Source: Gymnothorax reevesii
Taxonomy: Eukaryota; Chordata; Actinopteri; Anguilliformes; Muraenidae
Length of the DNA: 64,000 nt
Direction: 5' to 3'
NCBI GenBank assembly: GCA_029721435.1
Contig: CM056583.1
Location: 92,522,575 to 92,586,574 of the forward strand
Each line of letters starts with the position of its first letter. Position 1 is the first letter of the stretch. Under the pieces are notes generated by a model. The model had not been told where the DNA came from, ran no database searches, and worked only from the letters and a program-made list of their open reading frames with translations. A program made the translations under genes and the position numbers. Of this stretch, positions 23,863-35,517 are shown piece by piece.

Positions 23863-24192
23863 ATCATGGGCAAATACAGAGGTGGAGCTCAAAAAATAAA
23901 GATGATTTAATGAACGATGCAATTGCAATGTTAAAGATAACTTGATGAGTATTACTTTCAGATCTAAAAGTACTCCCTTTTCTTATACTGATACTGTAAT
24001 GATGGGGTAGGACTTTATAAGCATTCTTAATTCTTCCTGCTCCTTCTTTAACACATGATAAATTTTCAGTTCTTTTGGACACCAAGTAAGGTATTGTATT
24101 ATATTTTGTGTTATTTTATTTAAATTTTTATCTTTTTATGTGTTGTAGTTTATTTTGTTCTTCTTGTTGATGTATGAGACAAACTTAAAAAA
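23863..24192. other. No recognised feature
   Basis: AT-rich spacer between two minisatellites. Confidence 0.4.
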
Positions 24193-25378
24193 TATACAGA
24201 AGATATCCAGAAAATTTGGAAAATGCTGATACAGAAGATTTGGAGATCTCAGCGCTGATACAGATGGTTTGGACATCTCACTGCTGATAGAAGATTTGGA
24301 CATCTCAGTGCTGATATACAAGCTTTGGACAGATGGTTTGGACATCTCACTGCGGATACAGAAGGTTTGGACATCTCAGTGCTGATACAGATGGTTTGGA
24401 CATCTCAGTGCTGATACAGAAGATTTGGACATCTCAGCGCTGATACAGATGGTTTGGACATCTCAGTGCTGATACAGAAGATTTGGACATCTCAGCGCTG
24501 ATACAGATGGTTTGGACATCTCACTGCTGATATAGAAGGTTTAGACATCTCACCACTGATACAAAAGATTTGGACATCTCAGTGCTGATACAGAAGGTTT
24601 GGACTTCTCACTGCTGATACAGAAGATTTGGACATCTCAGTGCTGATACAGAATATTTGGACATCTCATTGCTGATACAGATGGTATGGACATCTCAGTG
24701 CTGATACAGAAGATTTGGACATCTCAGTGTTGATACAGAAGGTTTGGACTTCTCACTGCTGATACAGAGGATTTGGACATCTCAGTGCTGATACAGAGGA
24801 TTTGGACATCTCAGTGCTGATACAGAAGATTTGGACATCTCATTGCTGATACAGATGGTTTGGACATCTCAGTGCTGATACAGATGGTTTGGACATCTCA
24901 CTGCTATTACAGAAGATTTGGACATCTCAGTGCTGATACAGAAGATTTGGACATCTCATTGCTGATACAGATGGTTTGGACATCTCAGTGCTGATACAGA
25001 TGGTTTGGACATCTCAGTGCTGATACAGAAGATTTGGACATCTCAGTGCTGATACAGAAGATTTGGACATCTCAGTGCTGATACAGAAGATTTGGACATC
25101 TCCTTGCTGATACAGATGGTTTGGACATCTCAGTGCTGATACAGATGGTTTGGACATCTCAGTGCTGATACAGAAGATTTGGACATCTCAGTGCTGATAC
25201 AGATGGTTTGGACATCTCAGTGCTGATACAGATGGTGTGGACATCTCAGTGCTGATACGGAAGGTTTGGACATCTCACTACTGATACAGACTGTTTGGAG
25301 ATCTCACTGCTGATACAGATGGTTTGGACATCTCAGTGCTGATACAGAGGATTTGGACATATCTGTGCTGATACAGAA
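24193..25378 (+). repeat. Minisatellite, 29-bp unit, about 40 copies
   Basis: The unit is GATTTGGACATCTCAGTGCT plus GATACAGAA, with a frequent GATGGTTTGG variant. The two unit types alternate irregularly. The last unit runs straight into the LINE 3' fragment near 25379. Confidence 0.95.
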
Positions 25379-25380
25379 CT

Positions 25381-25728
25381 GTACACAATACTCTAGATGT
25401 GGTCTGACGAATGTGTTGTACAAAAGAAGCATCACCTCCTTGGATTTGAGCTCAATACTTTTGGAAATGTATCCCAGCATCCGATTGGCTTTTAACTGCT
25501 ACAGCACAATGGCTAGAGCCTGTGAGGGTTTTGTCAACAATCACTCCTAGATCTTTTTCGTGTGGAGCACATTCCAGTTTTAAACCTCCCATAAAGTAAT
25601 CCCATCTAATGTTTTTATTACCTTTATGTACAATTTTTCATTTGCAACATTAAATTTAATTTGCCACATTTCTGCCTAATTCTAGATTCTATCTAAATCA
25701 TCCTGAATCACTTTAGTGCACTCTAAAC
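25381..25728 (-). pseudogene. LINE ORF2 C-terminal part, left of the nested insertion
   Basis: This is the continuation, on the minus strand, of the LINE at 30098-31153. Frames show MGGLKLECAPHEKDLGVIVD and LTGSSHCAVAV, matching residues of the frame at 13700-14461. There are several stops and a small deletion. The LINE stops abruptly at about 25381 against the 29-bp minisatellite, so its 3' tail is missing. Confidence 0.75.
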
Positions 25729-26093
25729 TACAAACCCCAAAACCAGTGAAGTTGGCACGTTTTGTAAATCGTAAATAAAAACAGAATATAATGATTTGCA
25801 AATCCCTTTCAACCTATTTTCAATTGAACTCACTGCAAAGACAAGTTACTTAATGTTCGAACAGGTAAACTTTGTAATTTTTTGCAAATATTAGCTCATT
25901 TGGAATTTGATGCCTGCAACATGTTTCAAAAAAGCTGGCACAAGTGGCAAAAAAGACTGAGAGAGTTGAGGAATGCTCATCAAACACTTATTTGGAACAT
26001 CCCACAGGTGAACGGGCTAATTGGGAACAGGTGGGTGCCATGATTGGGTATAAAAGCAGCTTCCCTGAAATGCTCAGTCATTCACAAACAAGG

Positions 26094-26621
26094 ATGGGGC
26101 GAGGGTCACCACTTAGTGAACAAATGGGTGAGCTGATTGTCGAACAGTTTAAAAACAACATTCCTCGACGAGCTATTGCAAGAAATTTAGGGATTTCATC
26201 ATCTACGGTCCATAATATCGTCAAAAGGTTCAGAGAATCTGGAGAAATCACTGCACGTAAGTGACAAGGCCGAAAATCAACATTGAATGCCCATGACCTT
26301 CGATCCCTCAGGCGGTACTGCATCAAAAACCGACATCAGTGTGTAAAGGACATCACCACATGGGCTCAGGAACACTTCAGAAAACCACTGTCAGTAACTA
26401 CAGTACGTCGCTACATCTGCAAGTGCAAGTTAAAACTCTACAATGCAAAGCGAAAGCCATTTATCAACAGCACCCAGAAACGCTGCCGGCTACACTGGGC
26501 CCAAGCTCATCTAAGATGGACTGATGCAAAGTGGAAAAGTGTTCCGTGGTCTGACGTGTCCACAATTTAAATTGATTTTGGAAACTGTGGATGTTGTGTC
26601 CTCCGGACCAAGGAGGAAAAG
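26094..26621 (+). pseudogene. Tc1-like transposase, N-terminal half
   Basis: Starting at MGRGSPLSEQMGELIVEQFK, the first 120 residues hold two helix-turn-helix units of the paired-like DNA-binding domain (ISSSTVHNIVKRFRESG, then LSVTTVRRYICKCKLKLYN). Next come HWAQAHLRWTDAKW and WSDVST with the first catalytic aspartate. Two in-frame stops break it: TGA at 26262 and TAA at 26568. Otherwise the frame is continuous to the nested insertion at 26622. Together with 29380-29874 the coding length is 340 codons, the usual Tc1 size. Confidence 0.85.
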
Positions 26622-27561
26622 TATGGAATTATATTTGTGCCACAATCCTGAGCGAGCAATTGGACATTTTGAGCGCGGAAAAATATATTTCGCAAGCACA
26701 AAAATCTTGTTTAGAGAAATAAGAAATTTTGTGAGCAAACAAAACCTTCCGATTGAGCAAACAAAATAATTCTGTGCTCAACAAATATTTTTGCATGTTT
26801 GCTATGATCAATATAAACGTGCAATATTAACCCCCTTCCCTCAGTTTCACTCTATACCCTCTCGCAAACTCATGTTCTGCGCGCTGGCAGACCGCAGCAT
26901 GCTCGCTCAAAGCATGTCTCTCCCTCTCTCAGTCTGACCTCTCTGTGTGCGCTCAGCTTCACCTGCGCGCTCGCTCGAGCTGTGCAGAGTGTTACAAATG
27001 TGCCACAATTCTGATTGGCTGCCTCGGTCTCCAATTAGATGCATTATTCCCAACCACCAAAGAATAGGGGAAAAGGTAATGACGAAATTCGTCTGCGACT
27101 GGATAATAGTGCTGCCCTTGTTTGGGACGGGTTAAGGTTAATGTTATATCTCTATGTATCTTGAGACATCGACTGTTGTGTGACTCGTGTCCCTCTTTAG
27201 CAACACTGGCTGCTGCTAACTATAGCATTGCACAATGTCTTCTGAACATCAAAACCAAAATGCCACACCGCAGCCACGAGCACCATGTTTTATGGACCTT
27301 TATGAAATTTTGTTGGTTAGTCTGTACACATTCGGCTTGCGAACCAAGTTAGCTATCTAGTTAGGTTGCTAGCATCAGGTCAGCCAACTAATGTCCGGAG
27401 AAAAGCAGAAGCTTACAGACATTAAACGTTACTTCCATGATAGCTGGCGAACTTGACAATCTTAAAAAAAGAATAGTTTTGGCACCTTTATCCCAGCTGA
27501 TTTATTTCAACACCCCTGAAGAAGGAACTTTGCCGATATGTCTGACGCCATAAACTGAAAT

Positions 27562-28007
27562 AGGCTACACTTATTGCCTGCATATCAAGTCAGATCATCT
27601 AATGTTACACATCCACAAGTGAAGTACACGATCATCCTTGATTAATTTTGTGAAAGCAAAGACACGTGTTTTATGCAGTGATTGACATCTCATTCTAATG
27701 CTTAAACACTATTAGCAATCAGTTTTACTTGAAATAGCAGAGCAAGTGCAGGTGTGATTAACGATATTAATTAGGGGTAATATTGCATTTTGGTGTAGCT
27801 AACAAAACCAGGGTGCTGCTGCCGTTCCCGGTGTTGGTGTTGCTGTGCTGGCTTAATACTGCAGCATGGATGTATATACAGAACGAAAGATAATGTGGTG
27901 TCAAATTACAGCAGTTGTGGTTGTTTAGTGATATTTGGGGTACTGCTTTAGACAAATAACCTGAAAGCATAATCTAAACCTATGTGGAATACATTTGGAA
28001 AAACCTG
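27562..28007. repeat. Segment present only in the left palindrome arm
   Basis: The arms align up to GACGCCATAAA (left) and again from GTTTATTCTCAAATGAACC. The 445 bp between have no partner in the right arm. It is either a further insertion or sequence lost from the right arm. No terminal repeats were recognised. Confidence 0.55.
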
Positions 28008-28138
28008 GAAGTTTATTCTCAAATGAACCAACCGGAAAAATAACCTCTAACGCGGCGAGTGCTTCGAACCACGGGAACGCCGGTGCCAGCGTCGGCTCAG
28101 CTCACCAGTATCATCTGGCACTAATGTTCGTGAAATAT

Positions 28139-28295
28139 GCAGAAACAGATCACGGTAATAACACACGATGCGCGGCTGAAGAGGCCCATCAGTCCGGAGC
28201 CAGGGAGCCGGCGCCCGGTGGTGCAATGCCGGCCTTCATAGCTGCCAGCGGGGACGCGCGCATCAAAGCCCCGCGTTGCGCCACCGAACGCACGC
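28139..28295. other. Central spacer of the palindrome
   Basis: GC-rich, with CGCGCGCATC and GGAGCCGGCGCCCGG. The plus-strand 114-residue frame crossing it (27995-28339) has no known domain and is not called as a gene. Confidence 0.5.
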
Positions 28296-29379
28296 TTTCA
28301 CGAATATTAGCGCCAGGTGATACTGGTGAGCTGAGCTGACGCTGGCACCAGCGGTCCCGTAGTTCAAAGCACTCTCCACGGTAGAGGTCATTATTTCGGT
28401 TGGTTCATTTGTGAATGAACGTCAAGGCAAACTTTTATGTCGCTAGACTTATCTGTAAAGTGCCTTCTTCAGGCGTTATATGTTGAAATGAATCAGCCGG
28501 AGAATGGTGCCAAAGCTATTTTTTAAGACTGTCGAGTTTGCCAGCTATCATGGAAATAACATTAATGTCAGTAATCTTCTGCTTTTCTCCGGACATTAGT
28601 TGGCTGACCTGACGCTAGCAACCTAACTAGATAGCTAACTTGGTTCGCAAGCCGAAGGTGTACAGACTAACCAACAAAATTTCATAAAGGTCCATAAAAC
28701 ATGGTGCTCGTGGCTGCGGTGTGGCATTTTGGTTTTGATTTTCAGAAGACATTGTGCAATGCTATAGTTAGCAGCAGCCAGTGTTGCTTAATAGGTATAT
28801 GAGTCAAGAGTCACACAACAGTGGATGTCTCAAGATATTAGAGATTTAACATTAAACTTAACCTGTCCTAAACAAGGGCAGTACTGTTATCCAGTCACAG
28901 AAGAATTTCGTCATTACCTTTCCCCCTTTTCTTTGGTGGTTGGGCATAATGCATCTAATTGGAGACCGAAGCAGCCAATCAGAATCGTGGCACATTTGTA
29001 ATACTCAGCACAGCTCGAGCGAGCGCGCAGGTAAAGCTGAGCGCACACAGAGAGGTCAGACTGAGAGAGAGGGAGAGACATGCTTTGAGCGAGCATGCTG
29101 CGGTCTGCCAGCGTGCAGAACATGAGTTTTCGAGAGGGTATAGAGTGAAACTGAGGGAAGGGGATTAATATTGCACGTTTATATTGATCATAGCAAACAT
29201 GCAAAAATATTTGTTGAGCACAGAATAGTTTTGTTCGCCCAATCAGAAGGTTTTGTTTGCTCACAAAATTTCTTTTTTCTCTAAACAAGATTTGTGTGCT
29301 TGCGAAATATATTTTTCTGCGCTCAAAATGTCCAATTGCTCGCTCAGGATTGTGGCACAAATATAATTCCATAGAAAAG

Positions 29380-29874
29380 AACCATCCGGGCTGTTATAGG
29401 CGCAAAGGGCAAAAGCCGGCATCTGTGATGGTATGGGGGTGTATTAGTGCCCAAGGCCTGGGCAACTTACACATATGTGAAGGCACCATTAATGCTGAAA
29501 GGTACATACAGGTTTTCGAGCAACATATGTTGCCATCCAAGCAACATCTTTTTCATGGACGCCCCTGCTTATTTCAGCAAGACAATGCCAAGCCACATTC
29601 TGCACCTGTTACTACAGCATGGCTCCGTAGTAAAAGAGTGCGGGTACTAAACTGGCCGGCCTGTAGTCCAGACCTGTCTCCCATTGAAAATGTGTGGCGC
29701 ATTATGAAGCGTAAAATACGACAACAGAGACCCCGGACAGGTGAACAACTTAAGCTGTACATCAAGCAAGAATGGGAAAGAGTTCCACCTGAAAAGCTTC
29801 AAAAATTGGTCTCCTCAGTTCCCAAACGTTTACTGAGTGTCGTTAAAAGGAAAGGCGATGTAACACAGTGGTAA
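29380..29874 (+). pseudogene. Tc1-like transposase, C-terminal half
   Basis: It continues the frame of 26094-26621 after the nested element: NHPGCYRRKGQKPASVMVWG, then FQQDNAKPHS with the second aspartate, and ACSPDLSPIENVW with the glutamate. Exactly 34 residues separate D and E, so this is a DD34E enzyme with an intact second half. It ends with VVKRKGDVTQW and TAA. The triad residues visible are all present; the gene was inactivated by the insertion and the two upstream stops. Confidence 0.9.
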
Positions 29875-30097
29875 AAAGGCCCCTGTGCCAACTTTTTGCA
29901 AGGTGTTGCTGCCTATAAATTCTAAGTTAATGATTATTTGCAAAAAAAAAAAAAAGTTTCTCAGTTTGAACATTAAATATCTTGTCTTTGCAGTGTATTC
30001 AATTGAATATAAATTGAAAAGGATTTGCAAATCATTGTATTCTGTTTTTATCTACGATTTACATAATGTGCCAACTTCACTGGTTTTGGGTTTTGTA

Positions 30098-31153
30098 TTT
30101 GCCAAACCTCCCAATTTATTATCATCTGCAAATTTAACTAATCTGCTCTCTATATTCCTATCAAGGTCATTAATGTAGATGAGGAACAGCAGGGGTCCCA
30201 ACACCGATCCCTGGGGAACGCCACTCCCCACCAAACGAAGCTCATATGAGATACCACTGACCACCACTCTTTGTGTTCTGTCCTGTAACCAGTTTTGAAT
30301 CCACCCTAGAATACCTCCTGCAACACCAATGGAGCTCATTTTAAAAATTAGTCTCTTATGCGGTACTGTATCAAACGCTTTCTGGAAATCCAAGTATATG
30401 ATGTAATAAGCCTTGCTCTGGTCAGAAGTCTTGGTTGCTTCTTCAAAAACTTCCAGAGGGTTTGCCAGGCCTGACCTTTCCTTACGGAAACCGTGTTGGC
30501 TATCCCTCAAGATACTGTCACATTCAAGAAATAAGTCCAGCTCATATTTTATGATAGATTCCAATATTTTGCACGCAATGCAAGTTCAAATGACTGGCCT
30601 GTAATTTCCTGGCTCGGTACAGTCTCCTTTCTTATATATTGGTATTATATTGCCCCGTTTCCAATCATTTGGTATTTCTCCAGTTTCTAAAGACCGTCTG
30701 AAGATGGTGGATAGTGGCTTAAAGATGATCTCACCAACTTCCCTGAGCACTCTACGATATAAGCCATCAGGACCCGCCGCCTTATCTGCCTTTAGTTTAT
30801 GCAACTGGTCTAATACTTCGTTATCCCAAACTTCAGTTTCCGCTAAATAATCTTGAGCATTTCACATGCCCTCGGGCCGAATAAATACCCACTCTGAGGT
30901 AAAATTCTCAACAAAGTAACTGTTTAAGGCATCTGCAATATCCTTGTTATCATATAGCAGCGATCCGTTTCTATTCTTTATGCACTCAACCTGCTCTTTA
31001 ACTTTCCTTTTTCTGCTACAGTACTGAAATAAGCGCTTAGGGTTAGTTTTTGCCCCCTCTGCAATTTTTCTTTCCTCAGCTCTTTTTCGACCACAACCTG
31101 CAAACTCAGCTTTAGTGTTCTTATTGTTATCCTTTATGTAAATCTTATAAATA
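30098..31153 (-). pseudogene. CR1/L2-like LINE ORF2, reverse transcriptase part
   Basis: Minus-strand blocks in order from about 31153: AEGAKTNPKRLFQYCSRKRK, SLLYDNKDIADALNSYFVEN, ADKAAGPDGLYRRVLREVGE, IPNDWKRGNIIPIYKKGDC, SQHGFRKERS, YLDFQKAFDTVPHKRLIF, SGVPQGSVLGPLLFLIYIND and KFADDNKLGGLAN. These are the standard palm and finger blocks, with the catalytic FADD. An in-frame stop lies near 30580. The frame breaks at 30097 where the Tc1-like element inserted, and resumes at 25728. The 5' side is cut at about 31153 by another terminus. Confidence 0.85.
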
Positions 31154-31200
31154 GGGCTGTCATGTTAATTAATCGCGATTAATTTAAGCGCAATAAAAGT
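31150..31200 (+). mobile_element. Terminus of a hAT-like repeat (GGGCTGTCA type)
   Basis: TAGGGCTGTCATGTTAATTA followed by ATCGCGATTAATTT is a widespread repeat end in vertebrates. It truncates the LINE. The other end was not located; sequence to about 31440 may belong to it. Confidence 0.4.
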
Positions 31201-31440
31201 AACTGCCACTATGAGGCAGACAGACTGTCTTGCTTTTTACTTTTTCTATGACACATACCTAATGCAGTCATTTGAAATGCTTCCGGGAAGAAAACTGATT
31301 TTAAGTCCACTAATTACCAGCGAGGTTGGACAGTCTCCATCGCCTTGGCATAATTAGCTTACCTTAAATAATTTCCCGTGTACTTTGCCTAACTTGCAAT
31401 CAAGCCATTTATTCATTATTTATTATTGATTTAATTTATT

Positions 31441-31753
31441 ACGTGGTTAGCACTGTTGCCTCACAGCAAGAAGGTCGTGGGTTCGAATCCGGCCTGGGGC
31501 CTTTCTGTGTGGAGTTTGCATGTTCTCCCCGTGTTCGCGTGGGTTTCCTCCGGGTACTCCGGTTTTCCCACCCACAAAAACATGCATTATAGGAACACTC
31601 CAACCAGTACCCCTGACCAAGGAACTGGCTTTAGAACTGGAGTTGGTCCCCGGGCGCTGCTCTGTGGCTGCCCACTGCTCCTAACTATAGGATGGGTCAA
31701 ATGCAGAGGACAAATTACCCCACGGGGTTCAATAAAGTATATCTTATCTTATC
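31441..31753 (+). mobile_element. tRNA-derived SINE
   Basis: The head has a pol III box A (GTGGTTAGCACTG, 31443) and box B (GGGTTCGAATCC, 31479-31490). The conserved body GGAGTTTGCATGTTCTCCCC and GTGGGTTTCCTCCGGGTACT follows. The end is AATAAAGTATATCTTATCTTATC, a short-repeat tail of the L2 type. This body is common in fish SINEs. Target duplications were not resolved. Confidence 0.8.
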
Positions 31754-32560
31754 GTACTGATTGGCTCGCTTCTTATCCAATTCCCCAGTGTTTAAACATT
31801 CTACAATGAGTGAAACACATTGATTGGACAAACACGGAGCATACAAGCCTATGCGTATCAGCAGGCTCGGTTGTATCCTGTTTACGTCGCGCACATTACG
31901 TGGCTTAAATTGACACGATTTAGAGCAAAGAAGGCTCCCAAAACTGGCCTAGAAGTGTTCAGTTACATTTACAGGATTTAAATAAGATATGGACATGGTC
32001 AATGGGTATTATTTCGAATGAAACAGCACTGGAGGGTTCCTTCTACTGGATACATCGGTGTCCGGAGGAGGGATTCATGAAAAAGGTTAGGCTTCTTTTG
32101 TTTTATACTTTTGCTTTTCGTTTTAGAATGGATACCGTATTCCACAAAGTCGAATGCCGAGGTTTTTTTTCCAGTATAAAACGTGAACTTCCCATGCATT
32201 TGGATGGACCCCCTGGTACGTTCATTGCATGGTTCTGTTGAATCCAGGGAGGAAATATATAGTTTTATCTTCCCTGAAAGTGGAATGTCTACTCTGTTAA
32301 AATCAGGTATATTTCAGAATTCAGATATCACTGAGTTAGTGAGTTGTACTTGTTCCTTATAAGTGTTGAAATGAGTTTGTGAGCTCGGATGTCAGAACTG
32401 CTGGTTTCATTGCAGAGTGAATGTCCTGACCGTTTAATCAGCAGTTTATTTATAGACTGTGTGTGCTGGCTTGGGGGACTTGGAAGAAAAATGGACAAAA
32501 CTCTAAACTTTATTATGGAGAAAAGGCATTTTTATCTGCGACTAAGCAGCTCTATAAATG
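31754..32560. other. No recognised gene
   Basis: Includes a repeat-like stretch at 31990-32240 (short frames on both strands, none recognised), possibly the rest of the hAT-like repeat begun at 31150. Confidence 0.35.
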
Positions 32561-33260
32561 CTTCTGCCTGTCCGTCTGTCAGTCCGTTCGTCTGTCTGTC
32601 TGTGACACCTTTTCCACCATGTTCTTGTCGTCGTATCATCATGAAATTTTCAGGAGTTGTTGACCTTCACCAAAGTGATGTCCAAGCACAAGGTCGAGGT
32701 CAAAGGTCAAGTTCACAGAGGTCACAACCATGTTTGCGTGTTTTCGCGCTGTAACTCCAGTTAGAATGCATGGATCGCTATGAAATTTTGGAAATAGCTT
32801 CTAGGCATACAGGAGGTGTTCCCTTTTGTTTGTCAAGGTCACCCGTCAAATCCCAACGTCACATGGGTAAAAAAAGTGTCAATTTTGCCCGATTTGACGG
32901 TTTTCACACCGTAACTCAACTTTAATTCAATGAATGGCTATTAAATCTTAGAACAAGCTTCTTGGCATAGAGGAGGGGTTCCCTATTGATTTTTAAGGTC
33001 ATCTGTCGAATCCCAAGGTCACACTGGTCAAAAAAGTGTCGATTTTGCCCCGATTTCACAGTTTTTGCAACGTAACTCGAGTTTAACTTAATGGATGGCT
33101 ATTAAATCTTACAACAAGCTTCTTGGTACAGAGGAAGGGTTCCCTATTGATTTTCAAGGTCATTTGCCAATTTCGAGGTCACACTTGTACAAGAAACCAC
33201 CAGTCATGGACACTAGGCCACGTGACGGATGCTAGGCCAGGTTGCAGCTATTAGATCCCT
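32560..33260 (+). repeat. Diverged tandem repeats rich in AAGGTCA
   Basis: A CTGTCCGTCTGTCAGTCCG lead is followed by about three units of roughly 150 bp. Each unit contains a GTAACTC...TTTAA block, TCTTAGAACAAGCTTCTTGG-like text and TTTTCAAGGTCA, then TCACAC...AAAAGTGTC. It is similar in kind to 9990-10620. Confidence 0.5.
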
Positions 33261-33829
33261 CTGATCTACTTGTTTGTGTTTAGAGAGGTTACTGGTGACC
33301 ACTGATGTTTAGCTGGACTTATATTGATAAATTCATGCTAAACTCAACCAGAAAATCATTTATTCATATAAAATTTCATGCCTCAAAACTTTATTTGTGT
33401 TAAATACATGATTTTTTTAATGATTTGACAGTACATCATTTTGAGACTTCGGGGAGACACTTGGATAGCTGTGTAATTTGGCTAATAGCACGTAGGTAAT
33501 CTAGAATGTAAAATTGAAGATGAATTCTACTTGTGGTAAAGGAGTTTATGATCGGAGAAATGTATATATTTAAGCCCCAGCAGTTTTTCCATTCTCAGTA
33601 TTATTTTTTGGCAATTTTAATGGTGAATTTTGATGAAGATTTTTTTATGTTTGCTGCCCATTTTCCCTACCAAAATCATGTAAATAAACTGGAATACGAT
33701 GTAATTCTGAATGCTGTAAGTGTCTTTTCTGAGTAAAGCCACAGTTTTCCTCTTTATGAAGCTTTAATCTTAAATTATACAGAATTAAATTGGGTAATCC
33801 ATAAATAGCCAAATTTGGCTCCTGCGCAA
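33261..33829. other. No recognised feature
   Basis: AT-rich DNA, no gene recognised. Confidence 0.4.
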
Positions 33830-34440
33830 AGGGGTTAAAGGAGAATTCTGGTGTGAAATTGACTTGGGATGTATTGAAACATGATAATGAGTACTAACTA
33901 TTGTCGAATATCCCACCTCCGTATGCGCGCAACCTTTCAAAATAAATGGATTATTAGCCAAAGCTCCCAACAGGCTTACAATGGTAGTGAATCGGGCATC
34001 GTGTTGCCATGCAAAGAAATCACTATTTTTTTATCACTGACAAGGCTTAAAGTAGCTCCACACTTCATCGGTAGAATTCCGAGGGCCCTGACATTTAAAA
34101 CGAGGCACTGAGAACTTTGAAAATGCACTGGTAGTAAAATACTATTTAAGCAAACAATACCTTGATGCAGAATCCAGTCGCCTCCATCTTGAAAGTCACG
34201 ACTGGTCGATTGACGAGCACGAACGAACAGGAAGGATTCGTGCTCGTCAGTCGACTCATTGTGAGCCACTGGTGAACAAATATGTGTAAACGACAAATAT
34301 CAGAATGTCGTTCCCCTTCCTCTCCCTTCCCCACCGTCAAAAATGATCTCAGCGCGCTCTCTCCTGTTCGCTCCCGGCGAATGGGCAAAAGCACTGCAAA
34401 ATGTGACATTATGAGCAATTAAACTTTCCTAATGAGAGTG
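33830..34440. repeat. Interspersed DNA-transposon-like repeat
   Basis: It starts TTAAAGGAGAATTCTGGTGT and GAAATTGACTTGGG, the opening of a repeat common in fishes. Internal frames on both strands are short. The right end is not defined. Confidence 0.4.
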
Positions 34441-34959
34441 GCTGTTACTATAAAGGCCTATAAAACTAATTTAAAGCAGATTATGAACTGTGACTGTCTC
34501 CAGCACTGTGTTGGGAGATACACTGGAGAGTTGAAAAGTGCTGAGCTGTGCTGTACAGTGCCATGTTACACAACACAAACTCTGCAATCCTGACTGCTTC
34601 AAACATCTGATACCAGCTGCTCTACCCCCTTCCTTAAGCAGACAGAGGCTTTCATCTCTGCCCAGTCTGTAAAAACAATGTGGCTTTATACTGGCGCTGA
34701 ACGCACATGCGCAACACAGCTTTGATCAGGGCCAACTCATTAAAGAGTCCTGCTTTGATCCGGGACGCTGGACCTCAGATGAAACACATGGCAGGTGGGA
34801 GATTAAGCGGAAGACAGTTCCTGAGCCTGCTCACGCCAGCGGCTCCCTCCTCTGGATCAACTGAAGACAGCAGTAATTGAACAAGATGCCTGAGTCACAC
34901 GTCATGTTACAGGAGCATCGCAATGTAGAGCACAGGTTCCCCAAAGACAGCTTTGTCGG
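34441..34959. other. No recognised feature
   Basis: No gene, repeat or RNA recognised. Confidence 0.4.
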
Positions 34960-35212
34960 CGAGTTTGTGGCATTAACTATGCACAGCAGCAATTAAACAT
35001 AAACTCTGCTATCCCTGCATTTACTCTGAGTCTGCACAACATCAATTTAACACAAACTCTACTATCACGGCATTTACTCTGCACAAAGGAAATTGAACAA
35101 TAATTCTGCTATCACTGCATTCACTATTCACAATGGCTATTTAACACAAACTCTGCTATCACTGCATTCACTCTGCACAATAGCAATTTAACACAAACTC
35201 TGCAACCACTGC
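34960..35212 (+). repeat. Minisatellite, about 47-bp unit, left part
   Basis: Five to six units built from CTGCTATCACTGCATTCACT, CTGCACAATAGC and AATTTAACACAAACT. Later parts of the same array are at 40090-40131 and 46537-46585; two large insertions separate them. Confidence 0.85.
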
Positions 35213-35517
35213 TGTCGTGGTTATGGTTTTTGTTAATGTTTGTGTTCTGGTTCAGTGTTCATGATTTTGTCTTTTTTTTTTCTTTTTTTTTGGTTATTGT
35301 AACACTCAGGTTTTTAGTTCATTCCATTTCTCAGTTCCATTGCACTTGTCTCCCCTGTCTTGTCATCTAGTTGGTTCAGTCCATCTTCCCTGTCAATGTG
35401 CGCACTGACTGGGTGATTTAAATTATTTCTGGTATTCATCTTACTGTTCTGATTACTAACAAAACTAACATTTGTATTTTGTATCATAGTCTGCTAACAC
35501 AACTAATTCATGTATAT

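Larger units (their letters stand above)
26622..29373. mobile_element. Giant palindromic (foldback-like) element
   Basis: The 2752-bp element has perfect ends (TATGGAATTATATTTGTGCC and its complement) and a 6-bp target duplication GAAAAG (26616-26621, 29374-29379). The left arm 26622-28138 and the right arm 28296-29373 are inverted copies along their whole length, around a GC-rich centre of about 157 bp. The left arm has about 445 extra bp (27562-28007). Neither arm encodes a recognised transposase, so it is non-autonomous. Termini starting TAY with 6-bp duplications are what I recall for the IS3EU superfamily; that link is tentative. Confidence 0.85.
25731..30095 (+). mobile_element. Tc1-like DD34E transposon carrying a nested insertion
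   Basis: The left terminus CAAACCCCAAAACCAGTGAA and the right terminus (complement CAAAACCCAAAACCAGTGAA) form inverted repeats of about 97 bp, each bordered by TA (25729-25730 and 30096-30097). Without the 2752-bp insertion and its duplicated GAAAAG the element is about 1.6 kb, normal for Tc1. It split a LINE at the dinucleotide TA; removing it restores the LINE reading frame. Confidence 0.9.

Noticed and set aside
22204..25378. CRISPR-like repeat arrays
   Set aside because: The repeats are head-to-tail with no unique spacers, in a eukaryotic context.
28914..29372. 152-residue minus-strand frame in the right palindrome arm as a transposase
   Set aside because: No catalytic or DNA-binding motif is visible. 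The matching frame in the left arm is interrupted by a stop soon after its start.
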